Below are positions 18,536 through 27,878 of a stretch of 64,000 nt of DNA, piece by piece; positions within the stretch are counted from its first letter, which is position 1, and each line of letters begins with the position of its first letter. The notes under the pieces are model-generated. The model did no database searches. It had not been told where the DNA came from and saw only the letters and a list, made by a program, of their open reading frames with translations. A program made the position numbers and the translations under genes. Where the stretch lies: positions 2,808,501 through 2,872,500 of the forward strand of contig NZ_CP066369.1 in NCBI RefSeq assembly GCF_016406305.1, in the 5' to 3' direction. This DNA comes from Shewanella putrefaciens (GTDB lineage Bacteria > Pseudomonadota > Gammaproteobacteria > Enterobacterales > Shewanellaceae).

Positions 18536-18598
18536 CCTCATTTATATTGGATTTAGCAATAACAGCGGGAACCAATCACAATCCTATAAGGAGTGACA

Positions 18599-19657
18599 AT
18601 GGCAAGCCAACGGAGAGACAGCAGACTGCCACAATTGCGCGATACCTCGCCAAGTCAAGACGGTTTGAATCAAACCATGTTGACGCTCAATCAGTTGTTA
18701 CATAAGCGAGCGCCCTTCTATGGCGAGCACCTTAGCGCAACACTGTCACCCACAGGGCTCAGTTTCGATGAATGGAGTAGCGCCGATACTTATCAAAAAC
18801 TCATTGCACGTTTTGCCATCGCACATCCTAGCGCAGAAACTCAGAGTGAAACTGAAGCTGTAACTGAAGCTGAAACCGAGACGGATAAAACAGCTGCGGC
18901 CAATAGAAAAGACACCCGCAAAGCGCTGCATTCACTTTGGGGTCAATGGTATTTTGGTCTTTTAGTTCCGCCTTTGATGGAGTGGATTTTTAACGCCCCA
19001 AAAGCCGATTTGGAGACTCTTCATTGGCAGCCACAATCCGTGTTTATGCAGGTACACGCCAGTGGCCGAGTGGCAAAATTTGAATTTAACATCGCAAAGT
19101 ACCAGCCAAATACCACTTTGACTTTTAAACAACATCACAGCATCGAGCCACTTTGCCAAATAAACACTAAGCCAAGTTTCAACACAGACACTGAGGTACA
19201 CTCGCCATTAACTTCATATAAGCCGCCAGTTGAGAAAGAACTTGTCCTACAAGGCTTTATCTTAAACTTACTACAACCGAGTGTTGAGCGCCTACTCACC
19301 CTAAGCCCTGTACCAGCCAAATTATATTGGAGTCACTTAGGCTATCTGATCCACTGGTATCTTGGGGAATTAGGACTTACTGAGCAGCACAGCCAGCAAC
19401 TGAAACAAGCCCTGTTTCGCCGCGCGACCTTTTTAAATGGCAGCACCAATCCGCTGTATAACAGCATTAACTTGCTTATCGAACCTGAACAAAGCGCAGA
19501 TTCGAATAAAAACTCAAACACAAAAACGAGCTCAAAATCGAGCCCAAAAATCTCCTGCATTCGCCGTACCTGCTGCTTAAGGTATCAACTTGCCAATACG
19601 GGCCAATGCCAGGATTGCCCTCTTATGCAACGCACCAAAGAAAAAATGCGGGCTTAG
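18599..19657 (+). CDS. putB: Ferric siderophore reductase, FhuF-like [2Fe-2S] protein
   Basis: 352 aa from the ATG at 18599; AAGGAG lies 5 nt upstream (a GTG at 18593 inside the ribosome-binding site is rejected). The C-terminus carries CCLRYQLANTGQCQDC, exactly the C-C-x10-C-x2-C cluster of FhuF-family siderophore-iron reductases. The body is otherwise divergent, with Glu/Thr-rich and Ser/Lys-rich low-complexity stretches around residues 75-100 and 295-315. Likely releases iron from ferric putrebactin in the cytoplasm. It closes the siderophore locus. Confidence 0.88.
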   Translation: MASQRRDSRLPQLRDTSPSQDGLNQTMLTLNQLLHKRAPFYGEHLSATLSPTGLSFDEWSSADTYQKLIARFAIAHPSAETQSETEAVTEAETETDKTAAANRKDTRKALHSLWGQWYFGLLVPPLMEWIFNAPKADLETLHWQPQSVFMQVHASGRVAKFEFNIAKYQPNTTLTFKQHHSIEPLCQINTKPSFNTDTEVHSPLTSYKPPVEKELVLQGFILNLLQPSVERLLTLSPVPAKLYWSHLGYLIHWYLGELGLTEQHSQQLKQALFRRATFLNGSTNPLYNSINLLIEPEQSADSNKNSNTKTSSKSSPKISCIRRTCCLRYQLANTGQCQDCPLMQRTKEKMRA

Positions 19658-19790
19658 TAATTTGGAACCACTACTTTGCATCAAGATTAAACGGTTTCAA
19701 GGGCAAGATCGCAATCGATGCCTATGATGGCTTTTTCCCTCTAGTCTCGCGTGCTACACTCAGGTCCACGTCTCTTTATCACGATTATTT

Positions 19791-20336
19791 ATGAAACAAC
19801 TGCTTGATTTTCTGCCACTCGTTATCTTTTTTGCCGTTTATAAATTTTTTGATATTTATATTGCCAGTGGTGCCTTGATCGCCGCCACCGCACTGCAATT
19901 GATCGTGACCTATGCGCTATACAAAAAGCTGGAGAAGATGCACCTGATCACCTTTGCCATGGTGACAGTGTTTGGTACTCTCACCTTAGTCTTCCACGAC
20001 GATGCCTTTATTAAGTGGAAAGTCACCATTATTTATGCTTTATTTGCCATAGCCTTAGCCGTAAGCCAAATCCTAAATAAGTCGATACTTAAGTCGATGT
20101 TAGGTAAAGAAATGCAAGTGGCGGACAATATTTGGGCCCATGTGACTTGGTATTGGGTGAGCTTTTTTGCCATCTGCGGCCTAGTGAATATCTATGTCGC
20201 CTTTAGCTTACCATTAGAAACTTGGGTGAATTTTAAGGTGTTTGGCCTCACCGCCTTAACCTTACTCAATACTGTAATAACGGTATTCTACCTTTATAAA
20301 CACCTTCCCGAAGATCAACGCAAGGAACTCAAATAA
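19791..20336 (+). CDS. yciB: Inner-membrane septation protein A (YciB/IspZ)
   Basis: 181 aa membrane protein with five or six helices, beginning [20 protein letters not shown]. Family motifs include [18 protein letters not shown] and the [12 protein letters not shown] segment. YciB homologues interact with cell-envelope and division machinery in E. coli and Shigella. Its stop shares an A with the start of yciI (TAATG). The order yciB-yciI is conserved in enterics. Confidence 0.93.
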   Translation: MKQLLDFLPLVIFFAVYKFFDIYIASGALIAATALQLIVTYALYKKLEKMHLITFAMVTVFGTLTLVFHDDAFIKWKVTIIYALFAIALAVSQILNKSILKSMLGKEMQVADNIWAHVTWYWVSFFAICGLVNIYVAFSLPLETWVNFKVFGLTALTLLNTVITVFYLYKHLPEDQRKELK

Positions 20337-20635
20337 TGTGGTATATGATTTCAGCTCAAGATGTTGAGAACAGTTTAGAAAAGCGTTTAGCCGCGCGCCC
20401 AGCCCACCTCGCTCGCTTACAAGAATTAGCCGATGAAGGTCGTTTACTGATTGCAGGCCCACACCCTGCTATCGACAGTGAAAATCCTGGTGATGCAGGC
20501 TTTAGTGGCTCATTAGTGGTGGCGGATTTTGATTCTCTAGCGACTGCACAAGCCTGGGCCGATGCGGATCCTTACTTTGCTGCGGGTGTTTATCACAGTG
20601 TTGTGGTTAAACCATTCAAACGAGTTCTGCCTTGA
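20336..20635 (+). CDS. yciI: YciI family protein
   Basis: 99 aa, dimeric ferredoxin-like (YCII) fold. [15 protein letters not shown] and the conserved His-Asp pair regions ([19 protein letters not shown]) match E. coli YciI closely, ending [11 protein letters not shown]. Biochemical role is not established for the family (putative enzymes). Translationally coupled to both yciB and xthA by TAATG/TGATG overlaps. Confidence 0.92.
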   Translation: MWYMISAQDVENSLEKRLAARPAHLARLQELADEGRLLIAGPHPAIDSENPGDAGFSGSLVVADFDSLATAQAWADADPYFAAGVYHSVVVKPFKRVLP

Positions 20636-21447
20636 TGAAAATAGTGTCCTTTAACATCAATGGTCTGCGGGCGCGCTTGCATCAATTGCAAGCCTTAATC
20701 GACAGCCATCAACCCGACATTATCGGCCTGCAAGAAACCAAAGTGCACGATGAGGCGTTTCCATTAGCCGAAGTCGAAGCCATGGGATATCAGGTACATT
20801 ACCACGGTGGCAAAGCCCACTATGGCGTGGCTATGCTGTCTAAAGTCGCGCCAGAGAAACTGCAAAAGGGCTTTCCAAGCGATGATGAAGATGCCCAGCG
20901 CCGCATGATTATCGGCACGTTTGCCCAAGCAAATGGCCGTCCATTGACCGTATTTAATGGCTATTTCCCCCAGGGCGAAAGCATAGATCACCCCACAAAA
21001 TATCCTGCTAAACGTAAGTTTTATCAGGATTTAATGCACTACTTGCAGACATACCATAGCAACGATGAAGATATCGCCATCATTGGGGATATCAATATTT
21101 CGCCCATCGATTTGGATATCGGCATCGGTGAAGTCAATCGCAAACGCTGGCTGAAAACCGGCAAATGTAGCTTCCAGCCTGAAGAGCGTGAATGGTTAAA
21201 AACCTTGCAGGATTGGGGCTTAATTGACACTTTCCGTCAATTACACCCGGAGCGCACCGAGCGCTATTCATGGTTTGATTACCGCAGCAAAGGTTTCGAT
21301 GATAACCGCGGACTGCGAATCGATGTGATTTTAGCAACACCTTCACTGGCAGCACGTTTAGTCGAGTCCGATGTCGATTACGATCTACGCGGCATAGATA
21401 AACCCTCAGATCACGCGCCGATTTGGAGCACGTTCAAAGAGGCTTAA
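20635..21447 (+). CDS. xthA: Exodeoxyribonuclease III
   Basis: 270 aa from the ATG at 20635 ([18 protein letters not shown]). AP endonuclease / 3'-5' exonuclease of the EEP family used in base-excision repair. Catalytic motifs: [30 protein letters not shown], and the terminal SDHAPI. The start overlaps the yciI stop (TGATG). Followed by a strong palindromic terminator. Confidence 0.95.
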   Translation: MKIVSFNINGLRARLHQLQALIDSHQPDIIGLQETKVHDEAFPLAEVEAMGYQVHYHGGKAHYGVAMLSKVAPEKLQKGFPSDDEDAQRRMIIGTFAQANGRPLTVFNGYFPQGESIDHPTKYPAKRKFYQDLMHYLQTYHSNDEDIAIIGDINISPIDLDIGIGEVNRKRWLKTGKCSFQPEEREWLKTLQDWGLIDTFRQLHPERTERYSWFDYRSKGFDDNRGLRIDVILATPSLAARLVESDVDYDLRGIDKPSDHAPIWSTFKEA

Positions 21448-21477
21448 TCCGCTAGGGATTAACCATCTTATAGACAT

Positions 21478-21505
21478 AAAAACATCGGCCTAGGCCGATG
21501 TTTTT
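21478..21505 (+). terminator. 28-bp perfectly palindromic terminator after xthA
   Basis: AAAAACATCGGCC is followed by its exact complement arm ending in TTTTTGTTT. GC-rich stem flanked by A-run and T-run, so it can act on either strand. Confidence 0.88.
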
Positions 21506-22108
21506 GTTTGAGAGTGACTTAAGCAGAATGAGATTGGCACAAGTAAGTTAAAAATGAACAGCATACATCGCAGAAAAGTTGTGAACTTAGCTTAAGCCAC
21601 AGATTAATCGTGAGCCATGGCATTCGCTCACCGACTCGGTGAATAGAAATCTAGGGTTTCTAAGCTTATGAGCGAGAGCCATGGTCGTTCTCATGCATCC
21701 CTGCATTGCACGACATTCAGGCGTCCTGCCTATCAGATGGCGAACTGGCAATTAAACAAGGATGTTGTTCAAGTCCTCCGTGGATGCAGGGCCGCCCCGT
21801 CTGATGTGAAAGGATTCACAAATGCCGCGATGGCATGGATGCCAAAAAGCGGCCATGGGGCGGACGGTCGTCTCGCTAATCACCATGGTTCACCTGTTTA
21901 GCATCGGCGAAGCCTGTTTGTTTTAAAGAAATACGTAGCAAGCTTTAGGGCAAAAGTACGCTAGATTTAATGCATAAAGGTGAGTAATAGCATTAGCAAA
22001 GTTATGGTAATCATATTAGTTTACACTGACCCCGCATATTCGTTGGCTGATATCCACTAACGCAGGCTTGCCATGGTGCTCGCTCACCGACACGCAGCAA
22101 GTCCCTAT
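21506..22108. other. Long intergenic region with repeat copies
   Basis: About 600 bp between the xthA terminator and the IS110-family element. It holds intergenic repeat copy A (21610-21893) and the interrupted 5' part of copy B (about 22070-22108). A 77-codon open frame at 21668-21901 lies wholly within copy A and looks spurious. Confidence 0.6.
21610..21893. repeat. Intergenic repeat copy A with 11-bp inverted termini
   Basis: Starts GTGAGCCATGG (21610-21620) and ends CCATGGTTCAC (21883-21893), inverted with one mismatch. It contains CGCTCACCGAC near the 5' end and CCGCCCC...GGGGCGG arms near the 3' end. The last part, from 21853 through to about 21935, reappears almost unchanged at 23471-23553 beyond the IS110-family element. 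No gene is evident inside. Confidence 0.7.
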
Positions 22109-23438
22109 ATGGACACCTCGAATAGATCAACCACTTTTTGAGTAACAGAAAGTAATACTGCGTACGTATATCCGACCTGTTCGTGAGAATCTTTGCTCTC
22201 TGGCCTTAATGAGAACCGCGCCTTTGCTGCTTATCGTCCCTTCGGAGTTATAACTCCTTATACTCTCTCAGCATTTGCAAAGGCCGGTATTACCTGTTAC
22301 TTCATTAATTGCGTTCGGTTTTTTAGGGTATGTTATTGCTTCATTTAGTTAACAGGGTCTGTACTCTGTTTTATAGTAGAGCATCGCCCAAATTATCCTC
22401 GCCAGTTTATTTGCAACTGCCACGGCTGCTTTTTGCTTGCCTCTTCGTTCAATGATATTTCTCGCCCATACAGACAGCCTATCATCGTTGTTTGTTGCGT
22501 AGCGTATGACAGACCATGCACCTTGAATTAACTGACGCCTTAGATAGCTGTTACCACGCTTGGTTATGCCACCTAATTTCTGTTTTCCACCACTTGAAAA
22601 CTCTTTTGGAACGAGCCCTAAATTGGCAGAAAAATGTCGACCATTTTGATAACTGGAGCCATCTCCAGCAAAGGATACCGCTGCTGTGGCAATAATCTCA
22701 GCGACACCTCGTATTGCGGTTAACCGTTTGGTATCTGGATGATTCATTGCTTGTATCCGAATATCTTTTTCTAATGACTTAATCGAAGCATTTACGGCAT
22801 AAAGCTCATCGAGCAATTCCCTGATGTACCGACGAGCGATAGTGGTAAGCGAGTTACTTGCATCTTCGAGTAACTCAGGAAGTGCTAGGTTAAGTGGATC
22901 ACGACCTTTAGGGATAACGATGCCATATTCACTTAATAAACCACGGATCTGATTAGTTAATGCCGTTCTGACCCTAATACGGCGCTCTCGGATCCGATGG
23001 CTTATGATCACATCGACCTGCTCTAAAGATCTTGGTTTAACAAAGATGATGTTAGGACGTTGAGCCGCTTCACATATAGCAAAAGCATCATTGCGGTCAT
23101 TTTTATTCCCTTTCACGAATGGTTTCACATGTTGTGGTGGAATTAATCTGACCTCAAAACCCTGAGAGATAAGTTCTCTGCCCCAATAATTTGAGCCACT
23201 GCAGGCTTCCATAGCAATGACAGCATCGGGATATTGAACAAGCGTTTTTAATAGTTGGGTGCGTTTAATTGTGCGATTAAATACGGCTTTCCCTGCTTGA
23301 TTAACACCACAAACCTGGAGAACATTTTTTGCCAAATCGATACCAATTAGAGTAATTTTCATAGTGGACACCTTTGTTGATATTGAGCTTGCAGATTCAA
23401 TATGGCGTTAATGACGCCTACTTTACAAGAGGTGTCCA
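22109..23438 (-). mobile_element. IS110-family insertion sequence (IS1111-like)
   Basis: About 1.33 kb. ATGGACACCTC (22109-22119) and GAGGTGTCCAT (23428-23438) are exact 11-bp inverted repeats flanking one transposase gene; true ends may lie a few nt further out, as in IS1111-group elements with subterminal repeats. Typical of the family, there is an untranslated stretch (about 230 nt) on one side. The element interrupts a copy of the intergenic repeat seen intact at 21610-21893. Confidence 0.85.
22349..23362 (-). CDS. IS110-family transposase (DEDD recombinase)
   Basis: 337 aa from the ATG at 23362 (MKITLIGIDLAKNVLQ). The RuvC-like DEDD domain shows Asp in GIDLAKN, Glu in AMEACSGSNYW, and the KNDRNDAFAI pair; the C-terminal transposase-20 domain has LTAIRGVAEIIATA and NGRHFSANLGLVP followed by GGITKRGNSYLRRQL. 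Apparently intact. A GTG at 23371 is an alternative start. Catalyses movement of the surrounding element without the usual DDE chemistry. Confidence 0.93.
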   Translation of the reverse strand: MKITLIGIDLAKNVLQVCGVNQAGKAVFNRTIKRTQLLKTLVQYPDAVIAMEACSGSNYWGRELISQGFEVRLIPPQHVKPFVKGNKNDRNDAFAICEAAQRPNIIFVKPRSLEQVDVIISHRIRERRIRVRTALTNQIRGLLSEYGIVIPKGRDPLNLALPELLEDASNSLTTIARRYIRELLDELYAVNASIKSLEKDIRIQAMNHPDTKRLTAIRGVAEIIATAAVSFAGDGSSYQNGRHFSANLGLVPKEFSSGGKQKLGGITKRGNSYLRRQLIQGAWSVIRYATNNDDRLSVWARNIIERRGKQKAAVAVANKLARIIWAMLYYKTEYRPC

Positions 23439-23470
23439 TCTCATCATCCCTGGATGCTCGACCGCCCCGT

Positions 23471-23555
23471 CCATGGGGCGGACGGTCGTCTCGCTAATCA
23501 CCATGGCTCACCTGTTTAGCATCGGTGTGGCCTGTAAGTTTTAAAGAAATACGCG
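23471..23555. repeat. Intergenic repeat copy B, 3' part
   Basis: CCATGGGGCGGACGGTCGTC and onward matches 21853-21935 with a handful of differences, including CCATGGCTCAC (23501-23511), GTTTAGCATCGG and TTTTAAAGAAATACG. Just before it, CCGCCCC (23463) and GGGGCGG form a tight hairpin that in copy A is split by about 70 bp of extra sequence. Confidence 0.75.
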
Positions 23556-23615
23556 GCACGTTTTTGGACACTTCTGTTTTAGGAGGTGTGCTAATTTAGC
23601 ATTTCATTGTAGTGG

Positions 23616-24799
<1,184 letters not shown>

Positions 24800-24918
24800 G
24801 TTGTCACCTAAATGGGTTATGAGTGAGATCATAACATTTCTTATTAGGTGGCCAAATTCACTATGCCACTACAACATGCTTGTTTAGTGAAGAGTATCAG
24901 CTCTAAGAAGAAATGGAG

Positions 24919-25468
24919 CAATAGCTTTTTAGCTGAACGAATAGCTAGAGGGGTAGTGAGGATTGGCATTGTTGCACCAGTGACCTTCTAAAACATGGAT
25001 GTTTTAGTAGAGCCCTCAGGGACGCTTCTTGTTAAATAAAGGGGCGTCGTGTCACTGGGGAAGCAATGTCAATTAATGCGTAATGTGCGTAGCTCAACTG
25101 TCTTACTTTGGGGCAATAGCTTTTAGCCGGATGAACAGTTCAATAGTCGTTAAGATTGGCATTGTTGCAACTGTGACCGTTGGCGACATGGATGCCGTCG
25201 TCGAGCCATCAGGGATGCTTCTTGTTAAATAAAAGGGCGTCGTGTCACAGGGGAAACAATGACAATTCATCCAGCACGCCTGAAGATAAAGCTATCTTGC
25301 TTTGAGCATTAGCTTTTTAGCTGAACGAATAGCGAAAGGGTTAGTTAAAATTGGCATTGTTGCACCAGTGCCCCTCTAAAATAGGGACATTTTAGTAATA
25401 AAAGGAGGTCGTGATATTGGGGAAATGGTGACACTTAATGCTAAGTAACTCAGTTATCTGCTTTGAGG
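24919..25468. repeat. Three tandem structured repeats, about 195, 193 and 161 bp
   Basis: Each unit starts near CAATAGCTTTT (24919, 25114; CATTAGC at 25307) and contains a long imperfect palindrome. Outer arms: 24962-24984 with 25051-25073, and 25155-25177 with 25244-25266 (each 19 of 23 paired); in unit 3 the arm at 25350 is paired poorly. An internal hairpin follows each left arm: 24988-25007 with a 9-bp stem, the equivalent in unit 2 with a GC-rich stem, and 25376-25395 with a 7-bp stem. A second small hairpin (GACGC/GCGTC at 25021 and 25044; GATGC/GCGTC at 25214 and 25237) is lost in unit 3. No ORF fits. Confidence 0.85.
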
Positions 25469-25481
25469 CATTTCGAGAATG

Positions 25482-25512
25482 AAATGGCGGAAATCTACGA
25501 TGTCCGCCATTT
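25482..25512 (-). terminator. Hairpin downstream of chemotaxis gene
   Basis: AAATGGCGGA (25482-25491) pairs exactly with TCCGCCATTT (25503-25512) across an 11-nt loop. It lies about 105 nt past the stop of the minus-strand chemotaxis gene; the T tail is short, so terminator function is tentative. Confidence 0.5.
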
Positions 25513-25617
25513 TCGGGTGATACGCTAATACTTAACATGAGACTCAGTATCGGGCGTTATTGCTCTCCTACCCATGTTGAAAACTGGTCATGTTGACGAC
25601 TCGAGTTGAAGGTGAGA

Positions 25618-27072
25618 TTAGCTAGTCCGGTACTGCTTTAAAATGCCATCTAAGTCGACCGAAGCATGGTGCAAGTCATTGGCTAAGGTCACACTGCGCT
25701 GGGCCGTTTGTTTAATGGTTTCAGACTGATGGCGGATTTCATTCAATTGTCCGGCAATGTCCCGCGCGGCGACACTCTGCTCTTCCGCCGAGGCGGCAAT
25801 TTGGCTACTCATATCAAATACCGCATTCACCGACTGCGCCATACCTTGAACATCGTCACCTACAGCAATAATCGCACTACGACCTTCATCGGCCTGTTCA
25901 ACAATCTCCATGGTAATGCCAGATAACCGACTCGTGCCCGACTGTAAGCCTTCGATCATGGCTTGGATTTCTACCGTGGCCTGCTGTGTGCGGCCCGCAA
26001 GAGTACGCACTTCATCGGCCACCACGGCAAACCCGCGACCCTGCTCGCCGGCACGGGCTGCTTCAATAGCCGCATTTAGGGCTAACAAGTTGGTTTGCTG
26101 GGAAATACTATTGATAGTCGTCACCACGGCATCAATACTCGCCGCATCCTTAGACAATTGTTCCACCGATGAAAACGCCGCGCCAATCTTAGTCGAAAGT
26201 AAACCAATACTGTCCACAGTATGGCTAATTCGCCCTTGGCTGGCCGACATTTGGGTTGAGTTTTCTTTGGTCTGCAATGAAGTGTTACTGGCGTTGATAG
26301 AGACTTCTTCAATCGCCGAGGTCATTTGTGCCATCGCCACGGCAACCGAGTCGAGGAATTGATGTTGGAAACCTATCAACTCATCACTGGTGGCCGCCTG
26401 TTGATTAAACTCATCGGATGCAAGCGACAAGGTTTGTGCATTTTTACCAATCGCCGACACCATTTCACTCATATTATCGGCGCAGCGGTCAATTTCACGG
26501 GCGATTAGACTGAAGTCGTCGGTACCAAAGAAATTTAATCTGAAGCTCAAATCACCATCGGCGAGGCGCTTAATCGCCATATACATATCCCACAGGCCGC
26601 CACCGAGGGAGGTGGAGATCCAATAGCTCAGTTGAAACAATGGCAAAAGACCGACTAAGGCAAGCCAAAACATCAAATTAGCATCGCTACGCCCTTCGCT
26701 TTCCCACTGTTTAACATTCTGTGAAAGCTGTAACGCCTGCCCACTGACCACAGTTGCACTAGCGGTCACATTATCGCCTTTACGCTCGGCTTCTGCTTGG
26801 CGTGGCATTAATGTCAGCCCGTTATCACGGGCAAATTGTGCCAGAGTGTCACCCTCAAGCCGCTGGGAACTGGCCACTTGGGCGAAGGTATCGACGGTTG
26901 TCTGTACCCGTGCGAGGGAGGCTATTTCGAGGTTACGGTGGGCATGTTGGTAGTTAACAAGTGCCACGGCAGCGGTGATCAGCGCCACCATAGAGCAAAC
27001 AACCCAAAACTTTCCGTTAAGGCTGAGTTTGATCAATATGGCATCAATGGTGCGAAACTGGATTTGTTTCAT
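25618..27072 (-). CDS. Methyl-accepting chemotaxis protein
   Basis: 484 aa from the ATG at 27072 ([15 protein letters not shown]), with AGGA 9 nt upstream. One membrane helix near residues 20-40 ([19 protein letters not shown]), a short periplasmic part of about 100 residues, a second helix ([19 protein letters not shown]), a HAMP-like region ([13 protein letters not shown]) and the signalling domain with the conserved hairpin tip [20 protein letters not shown]. No C-terminal CheR-binding pentapeptide. The ligand is not predictable. It sits next to the repeat/IS region, alone on its strand. Confidence 0.92.
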   Translation of the reverse strand: MKQIQFRTIDAILIKLSLNGKFWVVCSMVALITAAVALVNYQHAHRNLEIASLARVQTTVDTFAQVASSQRLEGDTLAQFARDNGLTLMPRQAEAERKGDNVTASATVVSGQALQLSQNVKQWESEGRSDANLMFWLALVGLLPLFQLSYWISTSLGGGLWDMYMAIKRLADGDLSFRLNFFGTDDFSLIAREIDRCADNMSEMVSAIGKNAQTLSLASDEFNQQAATSDELIGFQHQFLDSVAVAMAQMTSAIEEVSINASNTSLQTKENSTQMSASQGRISHTVDSIGLLSTKIGAAFSSVEQLSKDAASIDAVVTTINSISQQTNLLALNAAIEAARAGEQGRGFAVVADEVRTLAGRTQQATVEIQAMIEGLQSGTSRLSGITMEIVEQADEGRSAIIAVGDDVQGMAQSVNAVFDMSSQIAASAEEQSVAARDIAGQLNEIRHQSETIKQTAQRSVTLANDLHHASVDLDGILKQYRTS

Positions 27073-27176
27073 CTTGATAATTCCTAAGAGCAAAATGCTA
27101 TTTGGCACTAAATCAGCAGTATAGCTCAGATTGCCACGACAACTATGTCAGTCATAAGCTCCAAGCAGATATATTG

Positions 27177-27668
27177 CTAATCCGCGCTGGCCACCTGGTT
27201 ACGGGCGGCAGTCGACCACCTTTGTGTCAAGCTAACCAATTGCCCCGTTAATAGGCTCATACTAAAACCGAGTAAGCCACCTATAACCAAGGGTGGCACT
27301 ATATTGGCAACATCCCCCGCCATGGCGAAGGTAATACAGCAACCAATAAACGCACCGGGGATAAAACTCAACTTTTGATAACTCGCCTGTAAACACATGG
27401 CCGAGGTGGCTATGCCGGTAAAAATATACCCAAATACGGGCGAAACAAAAAAGCTGCTGCCAAAGATAATGAGCCAAGCCCAAAATACCCCGGACAGATT
27501 CGTGCACCACGCCATCATCACGCCCTGAAAACCAGCCTTAGGTTGAGCAAAAAAAGTGCTACATCCTAAAAAGCCAATCCAAGTGACCAGATGAAATGCA
27601 TCTGCGACGCCACACCAAATAGCCGCCAAAAGGCCGGCTGAGATAGCGACTTGCCAACGATTTTCCAT
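27177..27668 (-). CDS. DUF1097 family membrane protein
   Basis: 163 aa from the ATG at 27668 (MENRWQVAISAGLLAAIWCG), with AAGGGG upstream. Five predicted transmembrane helices including WIGFLGCSTFFAQPK and the GCCITFAMAGDVANIVPPLV segment, matching DUF1097 (E. coli YcdZ-like inner-membrane proteins). Function unknown. About 100 nt upstream of the chemotaxis gene on the same strand, so co-transcription is possible. Confidence 0.8.
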   Translation of the reverse strand: MENRWQVAISAGLLAAIWCGVADAFHLVTWIGFLGCSTFFAQPKAGFQGVMMAWCTNLSGVFWAWLIIFGSSFFVSPVFGYIFTGIATSAMCLQASYQKLSFIPGAFIGCCITFAMAGDVANIVPPLVIGGLLGFSMSLLTGQLVSLTQRWSTAARNQVASAD

Positions 27669-27816
27669 GGATGACCCCTTTATATTTCTATTCACGGAAG
27701 TTTATCTGTTGGTTAAATTACCTCTATTCTGGTAACAAAAACCTGATCTATTACTAATTTTCGGCATTAATGCCCGTAAAATCGCTAACAAGCAATTTTT
27801 TTGTGGTAAAAAAACG

Positions 27817-27843
27817 AAAAAAGCGCTTGTTAGGCGCTTTTTT
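27817..27843 (-). terminator. Intrinsic terminator of the molybdenum hydroxylase operon
   Basis: AAAAAAGCGC (27817-27826) and GCGCTTTTTT (27834-27843) form a perfect 10-bp stem with a 7-nt loop; the T run follows on both strands. It lies 36 nt past the stop of the large-subunit gene. Confidence 0.9.
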
Positions 27844-27878
27844 ATTCAAATGACTTTCAGTTAACCCTATTGCAGAAC

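Noticed and set aside
21668..21901. 77-codon ORF in the region after xthA
   Set aside because: Lies wholly inside intergenic repeat copy A and its frame is not shared with copy B; spurious.
24919..25468. CRISPR array
   Set aside because: Units are about 190 bp, palindromic and only imperfectly alike; no short direct repeats with uniform unique spacers and no cas genes.
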